Shown here in pieces: positions 45,439 through 54,587 of a stretch of 56,559 bases of DNA; within the stretch, counting starts at the first letter, position 1; each line of letters opens with the position of its first letter. The notes under the pieces were generated by a model that saw nothing but the letters and a program-made list of their open reading frames with translations, searched no databases and was not told the origin of the DNA. Where the stretch lies: positions 1 to 56,559 of the forward strand of contig JAIQGC010000007.1 in NCBI GenBank assembly GCA_020072805.1, in the 5' to 3' direction. The DNA comes from Terriglobia bacterium. GTDB taxonomy: Bacteria; Acidobacteriota; Terriglobia; Acidiferrales; UBA7541. The position numbers and the translations under genes were made by a program.

Positions 45439-47262
45439 TTACACCGTGCGCCGGGCCGGATCGGCCGCCAGCGGAATGATGGCGTTCGTCTGACAAAGCA
45501 GTCCGCAGACCGCGCAGCCCATGCATGCAACCGGATCAATCGTTACCTTGTGCTGCCCTTCGTGCATCTCCTCGGTCCAGATAATCGCCGGGCACCCCAG
45601 ATTCATGCACATCTGGCAGGCATTGCATTCCTTCGCGGTGACCGCGTACGGCGTGGTGCGAATCGTAGCCGGAGAAACTACGCAGGGGCGATTGGTGATC
45701 ACCACGGAAACGCCGTCATATTGAATGGCCGACTTCAGCGTGCGAAATACGGCGGAGACGTCGTACGGGTCCACCACCTCGACGAATCCCGCGCCCAAGG
45801 CCTTGCACAGCGTGGCGATGTCCACAGTCCGCGCCGTTTCTCCGCGCAAATTCTTTCCCGTCCCGGCATGCTCCTGGCCGCCGGTCATCGCCGTGGTCTG
45901 ATTGTCCAGGATGACCACGGTAATCTTGACGTTGTTGTAGAGCGCGTCGATCAGCGGCGGTATGCCCGAATGAAAAAACGTCGAATCGCCGATCGTAGCC
46001 ACCACCGGGCGGGTGCCGTCTCCGCCCTTCTGCAAGCCCACGGCCATTCCGATGCTGCAGCCCATCGCCAGCGTCGTATCAATCGCCGCCAGCGGCTCAT
46101 ATACCGCCAGCGTGTAGCAGCCAATGTCTCCGGCCACCAGCGCATTCAGCTTCTTCAAGACCAGATAAGGCACCGTATGCGGACAACCGGGGCATAACGC
46201 CGGAGGCCGGAAAAGATTTTCTTTCACCGCTGCGGCAGCTCCGGCAGTTTCCGGCGCCTTCGGCATGGGCAAAACCCCAGCCTTCTGAAAACCCGCGCGC
46301 ACCCGCTCCGGACTGAATTCGCCCAATCGCGTGAAATATTCCTTGCCCTCCGCCTGAATCCCATTGGCCTTCAACTGCTCCTCGATTACCGGCTCCAGTT
46401 CCTCGACCACCAGCAGGCGGTCCACGCTCGCCGCAAAGTTCCGCAGCCGGTGAATGGGCAGGGGATTCATCAGCCCGATTTTAAACACGCTGGCATCGGG
46501 GAGAATCTCCTTGACGTACTGGTAGCACACCCCGCTGGTGATGACGCCAATTTCGCTGCTGCCCTTCTCCCAGCGGTTCAATTCCGTCGTTTCCGCAAAC
46601 TCCCGTAGCAAGCCCGTGCGTTCCACCACCTTTTCATGGCGCACCCGCGCGTTGCTCGGCACCAGCACGAATTTATTCAGGTTTTTCTCGTATTCCTTGG
46701 CGCGGGAGGGTTGAATCGTTCCCAGCGTGACCATGCCCTTGCTGTGCGAAAGCCGCGTCGTGCTGCGCAGAAGAACCGCCGTGTCAAAACGCTCGCTGAT
46801 TTCGCAAGCCAGCTGAAAAAAATCCTTGGCTTCCTGGCTGTCCGAGGGCTCCAGCAACGGCAGTTCCGCGAACCGCGCATACATCCGGGTGTCCTGCTCG
46901 TTCTGCGAACTGTGCACGCCCGGGTCGTCCGCCACCACGATCACCAGCGCCGCTCGCACGCCCGTGTAGGCCACGCTCATCAGAGTGTCCGCTGCCACGT
47001 TGAGCCCCACGTGCTTCATGGTCACCAGCGCGCGGCTACCGGCCACGGCTGCGCCCACTCCCACGTCCAAAGCTACTTTTTCATTGGGGGACCAGGAAAC
47101 GTAGTGCTCGCTGTCGTACCGCGCCAGGCTTTCCAGAATTTCCGTGCTGGGCGTCCCCGGATAGCCCGTGGCCACCCGGATGCCGTTCTCCAATGCGCCG
47201 CGCGCAATGGCCTCATTGCCGGAGAGCAGCACCTGCGCCGGAGAGCTGATCGCTGTGGCCAT
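45439..47262 (-). CDS. iorA: indolepyruvate:ferredoxin oxidoreductase alpha subunit
   Basis: 607 residues, full length. Pyrimidine domain GYPGTPSTEILE, TPP domain CPGCPHTVPY ... IGDSTFFHSGIPPL ... LDNQTTAMTGGQEH, and a C-terminal pair of [4Fe-4S] motifs (CNACQMCMNLGCP and CMGCAVCGLLCQ). It decarboxylates aryl-2-oxoacids (indolepyruvate, phenylpyruvate, p-hydroxyphenylpyruvate) to arylacetyl-CoA with IorB, reducing ferredoxin. It heads the iorA-iorB/korD-korA-korB-korC unit. Confidence 0.96.
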   Translation of the reverse strand: MATAISSPAQVLLSGNEAIARGALENGIRVATGYPGTPSTEILESLARYDSEHYVSWSPNEKVALDVGVGAAVAGSRALVTMKHVGLNVAADTLMSVAYTGVRAALVIVVADDPGVHSSQNEQDTRMYARFAELPLLEPSDSQEAKDFFQLACEISERFDTAVLLRSTTRLSHSKGMVTLGTIQPSRAKEYEKNLNKFVLVPSNARVRHEKVVERTGLLREFAETTELNRWEKGSSEIGVITSGVCYQYVKEILPDASVFKIGLMNPLPIHRLRNFAASVDRLLVVEELEPVIEEQLKANGIQAEGKEYFTRLGEFSPERVRAGFQKAGVLPMPKAPETAGAAAAVKENLFRPPALCPGCPHTVPYLVLKKLNALVAGDIGCYTLAVYEPLAAIDTTLAMGCSIGMAVGLQKGGDGTRPVVATIGDSTFFHSGIPPLIDALYNNVKITVVILDNQTTAMTGGQEHAGTGKNLRGETARTVDIATLCKALGAGFVEVVDPYDVSAVFRTLKSAIQYDGVSVVITNRPCVVSPATIRTTPYAVTAKECNACQMCMNLGCPAIIWTEEMHEGQHKVTIDPVACMGCAVCGLLCQTNAIIPLAADPARRTV

Positions 47263-47292
47263 GGCCGGACACCCCGGAAGAGAGCGCGATTT

Positions 47293-47311
47293 AAATATTA
47301 CACTTTATGTG
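47293..47311. promoter_or_regulatory. motif shared with the paaX/receptor intergenic region
   Basis: AAATATTAC-ACTTT-A-TGTG lies 31-49 bases upstream of the iorA start. It matches the 38684-38705 site apart from a two-base gap and one substitution. No consensus -35/-10 was recognised for iorA, but TAATAT within this motif on the minus strand could be its -10. Confidence 0.4.
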
Positions 47312-47463
47312 CCCTGCGCTATCTTTCGTAACATAGTTTTTCGTAAAATCCCGGCCCTGTCAAGCCTTAAATAGCTCCCCCTCTTCTTTTCCTTAATACC
47401 CTCGTTCCCCTCCCCCGACGGCCCCTCCAAGCCACTCGGCAGCAGGTGCAGGGAGTCCCCCGC

Positions 47464-48438
47464 TCAATACGCTTTCAGGCTCCGCGCCGCTTCAATCACG
47501 TCTTTGGCGTTGGGAAGAAACGCTTCTTCCAGCGGCGCGCTGAAGGGCACCGGACAATCCGGCGAAGCAATGCGCATCAACGGCGCATCCAGGCTTTCAA
47601 ACGCCTTTTCCGCGATGCGCCCGGCCAGTTCCCCGGCAAAACCGCCCTGCATCGTGTCCTCATGCAGCAGAATCACCCGGCTGGTCTTGCGCACGCTGGC
47701 CAGCACCGCCTCTTCATCGAGCGGCACCAGGCAACGCAGGTCAATCACCTCGGCCTCGATTCCCTCTTTAGCCAAGACCTCCGCAGCCTCCAACGCCACG
47801 AACACCATCGCCCCATAGGTGATGACGGAAACATCCCGCCCCACACGGGCAATTCGCGCTTGCCCCAGCGGAACAACATAGTCTCCCGCCGGAATCTCCT
47901 CCTTGATTCTCCGGTAGAGCAGTTTGTGCTCGAAATACAGCACCGGGTCGGGGTCGCGAATCGCCGCCTTGATCAATCCCTTCGCGTCATAGGCGCTCGC
48001 TGGAACCACCACTTTCAATCCCGGCGTATGCACAAACGGCATTTCCGGATTATTGGAATGAAATGGCCCGCCATGCACGCCCCCTCCCGACGGCCCGCGA
48101 ATCACCATGGGCACGCCCGCTCCCCAGCGATAACGCGCTTTCGCCGCGTAGTTCACGATCTGGTCGTAGGCCGTGGTGATGAAATCGGCGAACTGCAGCT
48201 CCACAATCGGCCGCAGTCCCATGATCGCCGCGCCGATCGCCGCTCCCAGAAACGCGTTTTCCGCCAGCGGCGTGTCAATAATGCGCCGCTCTCCAAAGTG
48301 CTCCAGCATTCCCGCCGTCACTTTGAATGCCCCGCCGTAGGCGCCGATGTCTTCCCCCAGCAGGAAGACATCTCCGTCGCGCTCCATCTCTTCCCAGATT
48401 CCCTCGCGAATCGCTTCCAGATACGTCCGTTCGGCCAT
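47464..48438 (-). CDS. 2-oxoacid dehydrogenase E1 beta subunit
   Basis: 324 residues, transketolase-like pyruvate/branched-chain E1 beta. Motifs YLEAIREGIWEEMERD, FLLGEDIGAYGGAFKVT and GLRPIVELQFADF are standard; the C-terminal part contains EAEVIDLRCLVPLDEEAVLASVRKT. It lies three bases after E1 alpha. No E2 acyltransferase or E3 gene is in the window, so it may use those of another complex. The substrate (pyruvate, branched-chain 2-oxoacid or acetoin) is undetermined. Confidence 0.9.
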   Translation of the reverse strand: MAERTYLEAIREGIWEEMERDGDVFLLGEDIGAYGGAFKVTAGMLEHFGERRIIDTPLAENAFLGAAIGAAIMGLRPIVELQFADFITTAYDQIVNYAAKARYRWGAGVPMVIRGPSGGGVHGGPFHSNNPEMPFVHTPGLKVVVPASAYDAKGLIKAAIRDPDPVLYFEHKLLYRRIKEEIPAGDYVVPLGQARIARVGRDVSVITYGAMVFVALEAAEVLAKEGIEAEVIDLRCLVPLDEEAVLASVRKTSRVILLHEDTMQGGFAGELAGRIAEKAFESLDAPLMRIASPDCPVPFSAPLEEAFLPNAKDVIEAARSLKAY

Positions 48439-48441
48439 GTC

Positions 48442-49455
48442 CTAATTCCCTTTCGCCGGCGAAGCCGCCGCTTGTGGATTTTTCGCCTGGCTATCGGCAA
48501 ACACGCCGTCCAGCAATTCTCCGGCGTCGGGAAAAGGAGACTCTTCGGCCCGTTGCACCGCTTGCTCGATCTCCTCCGCAATCCGCTCATACATCCGGGC
48601 AATTTCCTCCGCGGTAAGCAATCCTCGCTCCCGCAAAACTTTCTCGAACCGCGCGATGGGGCATTTGCCGGCCCACTCCTCGAAGAGTTCCTTGGGCACA
48701 TACTCCGCGCCGTCATGCGCGGAATGCCCGCTCATCCGAAACGTTTCGCATTCAATCAGCGTCGGCCCTCCTCCGCTTCGGGCCTGGAGAATGGCTTCTT
48801 GCGTGGCCTCATACACGGCCAGCACATCGTTGCCGTCCACGCGCCGGCAGGGCATCCCATAACCGCTCGCGCGATCCGTGATGTGCGCCACGGCCATCTG
48901 CCGCTGCGTCGGCGTCGAATACGCATATTTGTTGTTGTTGCAGAGATACACGATGGGCAGCTTGAAGACCGCCCCGTAATTCATCGCTTCATGCCACTCG
49001 CCCCGGCTGGTAGCCCCGTCGCCGAAGTAGCACAGCACCACATTGGGCTGCTTGCGGTATTGAAAGGAAAAAGCCACGCCGTTGGCCACCGGCACAATCG
49101 CCGCCATCGAGCTGATATAGGAAATGATGCGATGCTTGAGCGAACCCATGTGCGTGTTTCCGTCGCGCCCCCGCGTCGGTCCGTCGCGCCGTCCCAGATA
49201 ATGCGCGAAAATCACCCACGGCTCCATTCCGCGAATCAGGAATGCCGCCAAATCCCGGTGGCACGGACAGACCGCATCCTCCGCTTCGGTTAGAATCGCG
49301 CTGCCGGTGGATATGGCCTCCTGCCCGCGCCCAAAAAACACCCCGCCCACGATCTTTCCCTGACGGTACAGCTTCTCGATGCGGTGCTCCATCTCGCGCA
49401 TCATTTTCATGCTGTAGAGCATCCTGCCGCCTAGTTCACTTGTGATTGCGCTCAT
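48442..49455 (-). CDS. 2-oxoacid dehydrogenase E1 alpha subunit
   Basis: 337 residues from MSAITSELGGRMLYSMKMMREME. The TPP motif GDGATSRGEWHEAMNYGAVF ... LCNNNKYAYSTP is intact, as is the phosphorylation-loop-like region MSGHSAHDGAEYVPKEL. It forms the heterotetrameric E1 with the following gene. GAGGGA precedes the ATG. The Ala/Pro-rich C-terminal tail is probably disordered. Confidence 0.92.
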   Translation of the reverse strand: MSAITSELGGRMLYSMKMMREMEHRIEKLYRQGKIVGGVFFGRGQEAISTGSAILTEAEDAVCPCHRDLAAFLIRGMEPWVIFAHYLGRRDGPTRGRDGNTHMGSLKHRIISYISSMAAIVPVANGVAFSFQYRKQPNVVLCYFGDGATSRGEWHEAMNYGAVFKLPIVYLCNNNKYAYSTPTQRQMAVAHITDRASGYGMPCRRVDGNDVLAVYEATQEAILQARSGGGPTLIECETFRMSGHSAHDGAEYVPKELFEEWAGKCPIARFEKVLRERGLLTAEEIARMYERIAEEIEQAVQRAEESPFPDAGELLDGVFADSQAKNPQAAASPAKGN

Positions 49456-50054
49456 TCCCTCTCCCTCAGTCCCCGGAATTTCCACTCGCGGCCTGAATGT
49501 GGGAAGCGAGTATAAGCCTCCTTCCCTCGGCGCACCACTCCGAAAACAAGCCGGCCACATTTCTCGAACTTAGCCCCGCGTCCATGCGCGGCGAACCGCT
49601 TCCGCCTGTCCTGCCTCACCACTGCGCGTCGGAGTAGGTGTCCACAATGGCGCCCGACTCCGATTCGACCGCTTCTGGCAGTTCGGCAACCGGAGGCCCT
49701 CACACCCCAATGGCTCGAATTCGCATGCAACGGCAAGCCTAAACTTTCGAATTCGCTCCATGCATCGTCTACTTCGTTGCCGGCGACGACCGCTTTGCTT
49801 CGACGATCGACGTCGGTGCCAAGAACGCAGGGCAAAGAGTAAACCCACTCTGCGTTCTCCCGAAAAACGAAATCATTTCTTAGAATGGCTTGTGACCATG
49901 CTCACCTTTCATGGTGACTTGGCCCACTGACATCACTCGCGATGAAGCATTTAATTAAAAGCAAAAGACTTGGCGAACGTCAAATCTCTCCGCAGGGAGA
50001 GACCGGAGGTCGAGAGTCTTTACGTCATGTGTTTGTGCAAAGGAGAACTAGGCC
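49456..50054. other. 599-base non-coding stretch, start of a less GC-rich segment
   Basis: No convincing gene. Short frames on the minus strand (49570-49848) are Arg/Pro-rich noise without a ribosome-binding site. A hairpin TCTCTCC-GCA-GGGAGAGA lies at about 49984-50001. AAGGAGAACT precedes the next gene. Base composition shifts here from the GC-rich style of the left part. Confidence 0.5.
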
Positions 50055-51776
50055 ATGAAGAGTCCAGCATTCAGAACGTTTTTGGTGAGCCTGGGCATGG
50101 CCGCATTACTCACTGCGGTCGCTTATGCGCAGGAAGCCAACTTGGGCAAGTTAAAAATTAATGTTACCCCGGGCGAATCCTATCTATTTGTCGACGGAAA
50201 CGGAATGGCGCCGGGAAGCCGAACCGTCGATCTTTCCGTCGGGGCACACAAGATTCTTGTGGCCAACTACGGGTATAGGTTTTGGGCTCGAGAAGTCACA
50301 ATTAACCCCGGTGAAACCACTCCGCTGGATGTCTCACTTGAGAGGGAAGGCGATGTCGTGTTTGGTCCGAAGGGACGCATACAGATTGAAGTGGGACACT
50401 TGGACGCGGGTGATGCTGCCGTTCTATTGAATGGCAAGAGTCCGAGCTACTTCGTTGGTCATGTCGATGAATTCAACAACGAATTGTTTCTACACCAGGA
50501 GCTGATCGTTCCGCCGGGAAATCACCTGGTAACAATCACCCGGCACGGAACCGAAATTTGGTCTGGGAAGCTGTCTGTTCCGGAGAACCAGCGGGTGATT
50601 GTCGATATATCGAATGGAAGGATACGAACCAAGGACTGGTCCCGCGGAAAACATCTGGACTCGCTTCACAGATTTAAGGCGGGAATTGCAAGTGCTACGG
50701 TCGTGATTGCACCCGTTAGTTCGTCAATTTCGGCATACCCTTCGAAAATTGATTGCGGGCAGCGCAGCGAAGTGAAATGGACTTCTGCTGAAACAATAGA
50801 TGCCGATATCAGCGGGATGAGTCCAGTTCCTGTGGCTGGCCAGCGCAGCGTGTCTCCGAAGGAGAGTACCACTTACGAACTTACCGCTACCGGTCCGGGC
50901 GGAGTGACCAAATCTAGTTCCACCGTGGAAGTGAATCCCGTGGTTCAATCCTCACTCACTGTGTCTCCCGCCGAAGCCCGCTACCGCCGCATCGGCGACA
51001 AGGTAAAGGAAGCGGGAAACATTTCCCTGAATTGGTCTGCCACCAATGCTGACACTGTTTCTCTCGCACCCCTCGGCACGGTGGACACGAGCGGAAGCCG
51101 TTCCTTGGTTGTTACGCCATCTCAGACATCGAATGGCCCCGTGGACGAGGTCGTGAAATACGCCCTCAGTGCAAGCAATGCCTGCGGCGGTACTGAAACT
51201 AAAACCGCGGCCGTCCACATCACTGGCTCCATTGAGCCGATTCCTGAGATGCTTCTGCATAGTGTCTTTTATCCCACAGACTATCCAAGCACGCAGAAGC
51301 CGTCACTCGGTCTGGTTCGGAGTCAGCAGGAGGCGTTGACAGCGCTTGCCGCCGGCTTCACAAAATATCTTGAATATGATCCGGACGCGAAGCTCACCCT
51401 GGCTGGCTATGCCGACGAGCGCAACACGAACAAGTACAACCAGTTCTTGTCCGAACGGCGCGTACAACGGGTCAGGGAATTCCTGATTTCCCAGGGCGTT
51501 GCGGAGAACAAGATCGAAACGGAGGCCTACGGCGAAGAAAGGCCCATCGATATGGCCACCGTCACTGATCTCCAGGCGAAGAATCCCAATCAACCTTCGG
51601 AGTCCCGAGTGCGCAATTTCCGTGCGACTTGGCTTGCTTATAATCGCCGCGTTGACGTACTCCTTCTGCCCACAAACCGTGAATCGCTGCAGTTTTATCC
51701 GAACAACGCGAATGATTCTGACGTGCTGTGGCAGAAGGCAAGACTCAGCGATGCGGTGATTGAACAGAATCAATAA
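50055..51776 (+). CDS. exported PEGA-like/OmpA C-terminal domain protein
   Basis: 573 residues. Signal peptide ending YAQE, an N-terminal PEGA-like beta domain (LKINVTPGESYLFVDGNGM, ~30-95), a second similar module (~110-190), Ig-like repeats at ~225-300 and ~300-395 (KSSSTVEVNP, KTAAVHITGS), and a C-terminal OmpA peptidoglycan-binding domain (~430-560) with LTLAGYADERNTNKYNQFLSERRVQRVREFLISQGV. It likely links the outer envelope to peptidoglycan. The gene has less GC-rich codon use than those to its left. Confidence 0.88.
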   Translation: MKSPAFRTFLVSLGMAALLTAVAYAQEANLGKLKINVTPGESYLFVDGNGMAPGSRTVDLSVGAHKILVANYGYRFWAREVTINPGETTPLDVSLEREGDVVFGPKGRIQIEVGHLDAGDAAVLLNGKSPSYFVGHVDEFNNELFLHQELIVPPGNHLVTITRHGTEIWSGKLSVPENQRVIVDISNGRIRTKDWSRGKHLDSLHRFKAGIASATVVIAPVSSSISAYPSKIDCGQRSEVKWTSAETIDADISGMSPVPVAGQRSVSPKESTTYELTATGPGGVTKSSSTVEVNPVVQSSLTVSPAEARYRRIGDKVKEAGNISLNWSATNADTVSLAPLGTVDTSGSRSLVVTPSQTSNGPVDEVVKYALSASNACGGTETKTAAVHITGSIEPIPEMLLHSVFYPTDYPSTQKPSLGLVRSQQEALTALAAGFTKYLEYDPDAKLTLAGYADERNTNKYNQFLSERRVQRVREFLISQGVAENKIETEAYGEERPIDMATVTDLQAKNPNQPSESRVRNFRATWLAYNRRVDVLLLPTNRESLQFYPNNANDSDVLWQKARLSDAVIEQNQ

Positions 51777-52209
51777 TACTTTCGCTTGGAATATGTCTTT
51801 CAAGCAGGGAATGAAAATCGACGCATCGCAGGGCTCGAGAAGAACGGACTGGCGGCCATGAGTGGGCCTGCGGATGCTGAACCGGCCGGGGATGGCGTCC
51901 AACTGGCGTCCAAAACCGGCCATCTTGAAGCTGGATTTCAGTAACTTACGCGCGTAAGGGCAATTAAATCATCGAGACTTATGGAGCGGGCGATGGGAAT
52001 CGAACCCAGGCCCGATTCCCGCTATGTTTTTGAAATTATGAGCTATATGCGCAGCTGCCGTCCAAAACCGTCCATAATGGACTGAAGTGAAAAAACCGCG
52101 ACAGGTCGCCTCGCGCAGCCCCTGATTTGGTGAGTCAAGGGACGCAACAGGGCCCCATGTCCGAAATGTGGGCGGAATAAACCCAAATGTGAAATTTGAA
52201 TCAGTTTCT
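51777..52209. other. intergenic stretch with integration-scar features
   Basis: 433 bases without a convincing gene. It contains a tRNA-Gly 3'-end fragment (51982-52008) and flanking imperfect 18-base direct repeats at 51906-51923 and 52058-52075, with core CGTCCAAAACCG-G/T-CCAT. Reading frames touching these repeats give the same short peptide end on the minus strand (M-A/D-GFGRQL), which may be the tail of degraded integrase genes. Confidence 0.5.
51982..52008 (-). other. tRNA-Gly 3'-end fragment (candidate attachment-site remnant)
   Basis: Read on the minus strand the 27 bases give TGGGTTCGATTCCCATCG followed by CCCGCTCCA. That is a complete T arm, the 3' strand of a GCGGGC-type acceptor stem, discriminator T and CCA, as in tRNA-Gly. 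The remaining tRNA (D arm, anticodon arm, 5' acceptor) is missing in the adjacent bases, so this is not a functional tRNA gene. Such 3'-end copies mark att sites left by tRNA-targeting integrases. Confidence 0.6.
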
Positions 52210-53970
52210 TCAGTTGATTTCCTTGATGATAGGCGCTGTTTCCGGCAACGCCGCTCCGGACTCCTGCAGGACATCCGCACTTCTTCGGCCCCAAACCGTT
52301 CCCACAGGATGACGTTTAGAAACTTCCGGGTAGACCGCCCTGGCGCGGTTCAGCCCTTCCGCGATGCTGTGGCACATATTCTCGGGTCCGATGTGCTGCT
52401 GAAACTCAGCCTGATGCATGAGTCTCGAAGGTTGTTCCCTGGCTCCGCAGAGAATCAGTTCCCGTCCCGATTCGTGCACTTGGTCCGCTAAGCTTTCCAA
52501 TGCTTGCAGGCCGGTGGAATCGATCGCGGTCATGTTGCGCAATCTTAGAATCAGGATCGGGGGCAGGCTGGGCAACCGAGTTGTGATCTCCTCGATCTTG
52601 TCGGTCGCTCCAAACAGGAATGGCCCATGAATTCTAAAGATGGAGACGTAAGCAGGGATTACCTTGTGCTGCAAGATGTGAACATGTCCTTCGCGGACGT
52701 ACTCTTCGGTTGCCTCCGAGACCGTGGTGGTTTGTGTGACTTTCTTAATGAAAACCAGCACGGCGAGAATCATGCCCGCTTCCACGGCTACCGTCAGATC
52801 CGCAAACACCGTCAATAGAAAAGTGACGAGCCATGTCGCAATCTCCATTCGAGAGAGCTTCAAAAGCTCCGGAATTTCCCCCCACTCACCCATGTTGTAA
52901 GAGACAACCAGAAGAATTGCGGCCAGGACCGACAACGGGATGAATCTTGCCAGGGGAGCTGCGAAGACCACGATGGCCAGGAGAGTCAAGGCATGAATCA
53001 TTCCGGATACCGGAGTCTTTGCCCCGGAACGGATGTTGGTGGCCGTTCGTGCGATGGCGCCCGTCGCCGGAAGCCCTCCGAACAGCGGAGAAAGAATATT
53101 CGCGATCCCTTGTCCCACAAGTTCCACATTCGGGTTGTGCTTGTCGCCGCTCATGCGATCGGAGACGACCGCGGACATCAATGATTCGATTGCGCCTAGC
53201 ATGGCCACCGTGATTGCCGGCGAAATCAACGGTCGGAGCAAGTTCAGATGGAAATGCGGAATGTTAAGAGTGGGTAGCCCGGAGGGGATGCCCCCAAAGC
53301 GAGTCCCAATCGTTTCGACAGGCAGTTTGAGCAGCACGACCGCCGCCGTACCGACAAAGAGGGCGACGATGTACCCCGGAATCCGTTTTACGTAGCGCAT
53401 GAAAACGATAATCACGGCAAGGGCTACAATCGCTAGGCCCGTCTCCAACGGCGAGAACGAAGAGAAATTGCGCGCAATCGTCTGAATGCGGCCGAGAAAT
53501 TCACCGGGAACCTTCTCGATCTTTAGCCCAAAGAAATCCTTGATTTGCGTGCTGGCGATAATAACCGCGATACCGTTCGTAAAACCGACGACGACCGGGC
53601 GCGGTATGAATTTGACGGCCGTGCCTAAACCCGTTGCGCCCAGAATCAACAAGAGGACACCGGCCATCAACGTGCACATGAACAACCCGTCCAGGCCATA
53701 CTTCGCCACAATGCCGAAGACGACAACGACAAACGCGCCGGTTGGACCGCCAATTTGGGTCTTCGATCCGCCCAGTGCCGAAACCACAAAACCAGCCACG
53801 ATCGCGCAATACAGACCGGCCTGGGGGGGAACGCCAGAAGCGATGGCGAAGGCCATCGCGAGAGGCAGTGCGACGAGACCAACGGTTATACCTGCAAGAA
53901 GGTCCGCCACGAACAGACGCCTCGTGTAGGATTTGAGACACAGCACGGATTTGGGTAGCCAGTTGTTCAT
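52210..53970 (-). CDS. SulP family anion transporter with STAS domain
   Basis: 586 residues from MNNWLPKSVLCLKSYT. A transmembrane core of 10-14 helices carries the SulP signature region (GLVALPLAMAFAIASGVPPQAGLY, GGSKTQIGGPTGAFVVVV). The C-terminal STAS domain (~425-545) has RNMTAIDSTGLQALESL. Transports sulfate, bicarbonate or another anion; the substrate cannot be predicted. Two small regulators lie directly upstream on the same strand. Confidence 0.93.
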   Translation of the reverse strand: MNNWLPKSVLCLKSYTRRLFVADLLAGITVGLVALPLAMAFAIASGVPPQAGLYCAIVAGFVVSALGGSKTQIGGPTGAFVVVVFGIVAKYGLDGLFMCTLMAGVLLLILGATGLGTAVKFIPRPVVVGFTNGIAVIIASTQIKDFFGLKIEKVPGEFLGRIQTIARNFSSFSPLETGLAIVALAVIIVFMRYVKRIPGYIVALFVGTAAVVLLKLPVETIGTRFGGIPSGLPTLNIPHFHLNLLRPLISPAITVAMLGAIESLMSAVVSDRMSGDKHNPNVELVGQGIANILSPLFGGLPATGAIARTATNIRSGAKTPVSGMIHALTLLAIVVFAAPLARFIPLSVLAAILLVVSYNMGEWGEIPELLKLSRMEIATWLVTFLLTVFADLTVAVEAGMILAVLVFIKKVTQTTTVSEATEEYVREGHVHILQHKVIPAYVSIFRIHGPFLFGATDKIEEITTRLPSLPPILILRLRNMTAIDSTGLQALESLADQVHESGRELILCGAREQPSRLMHQAEFQQHIGPENMCHSIAEGLNRARAVYPEVSKRHPVGTVWGRRSADVLQESGAALPETAPIIKEIN

Positions 53971-54235
53971 TGTGTTTTTTCTAGTTTCCGTTCTTCCAGA
54001 TTCCGCATGAGTTGCCCGCCCGGGCAAATTGGTTGCGGGGGGTGTCAGACTTCTCTACTTCGAATTCCTGGTTTCTGTCCAGCCTCACTTCAAACTCCTT
54101 GCGGGCTGGGCCACGAAAATACGAGCGCTTCGATTCTGCCGCTGGCATTCCGTTGCGTCCGCGCGGCACGCTCCTCAGCCGACTCCCGGCCCGGCATCGG
54201 GAAGCGCAGGCCGGGCCCGCTCTCCGAGGCCATCC

Positions 54236-54487
54236 CTAGTCTTTCGGTGCGCTGGTCTGAGCAAGCCAGCGTTTTTCCACGCGCGCGAAAGCCTCTTGCA
54301 AATCTATTTTGTCCTTGCATGCCCACCGAACGGCTGCGTGCAGACGGTACGCTTGCCGAGAGGAAAAATAGAACCTGCCGTCCTTTATCGTGGGCTCAAG
54401 GAAACCCTTTGTCTGGAGTTCCGCGATTGTGGATTCCGCGATATCCAACTTCTGGGCTAACTGCTGGGGAGTGTAGTAATCCGGCAT
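54236..54487 (-). CDS. small MerR/excisionase-like helix-turn-helix protein
   Basis: 83 residues starting MPDYYTPQQLAQKLDIAESTIAELQTKG, a typical MerR-type/excisionase HTH: TPQQLA initiates the recognition unit, followed by the wing FLEPTIKDGRFYFSSRQAYRL. GGAG precedes the ATG. It lies upstream of SulP on the same strand (265-base gap to its start). It might be a local regulator or a leftover of a mobile element. Confidence 0.75.
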   Translation of the reverse strand: MPDYYTPQQLAQKLDIAESTIAELQTKGFLEPTIKDGRFYFSSRQAYRLHAAVRWACKDKIDLQEAFARVEKRWLAQTSAPKD

Positions 54488-54587
54488 GGTGATTGATCTC
54501 CTCGTTCAGGCTTAACAAAGAAGTCAGGCTTCATAGGCACTCTTGCATCTGCGAGTATGTGCAGGTGATGGGCAAATTTTTTTTTCC

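Noticed and set aside
21254-47262. QhpG-type flavin monooxygenase within the window
   Set aside because: No reading frame shows a GxGxxG FAD-binding start with the GD motif of such enzymes; the gene is absent here, though it may exist elsewhere in the genome.
49570-49848. 92-codon minus-strand gene
   Set aside because: Arg/Pro-rich, no ribosome-binding site, no recognisable fold; overlaps other equally poor frames.
51982-52008. Functional tRNA-Gly gene
   Set aside because: Only the T arm and 3' acceptor strand are present; no D arm or anticodon arm is found in the adjoining bases.
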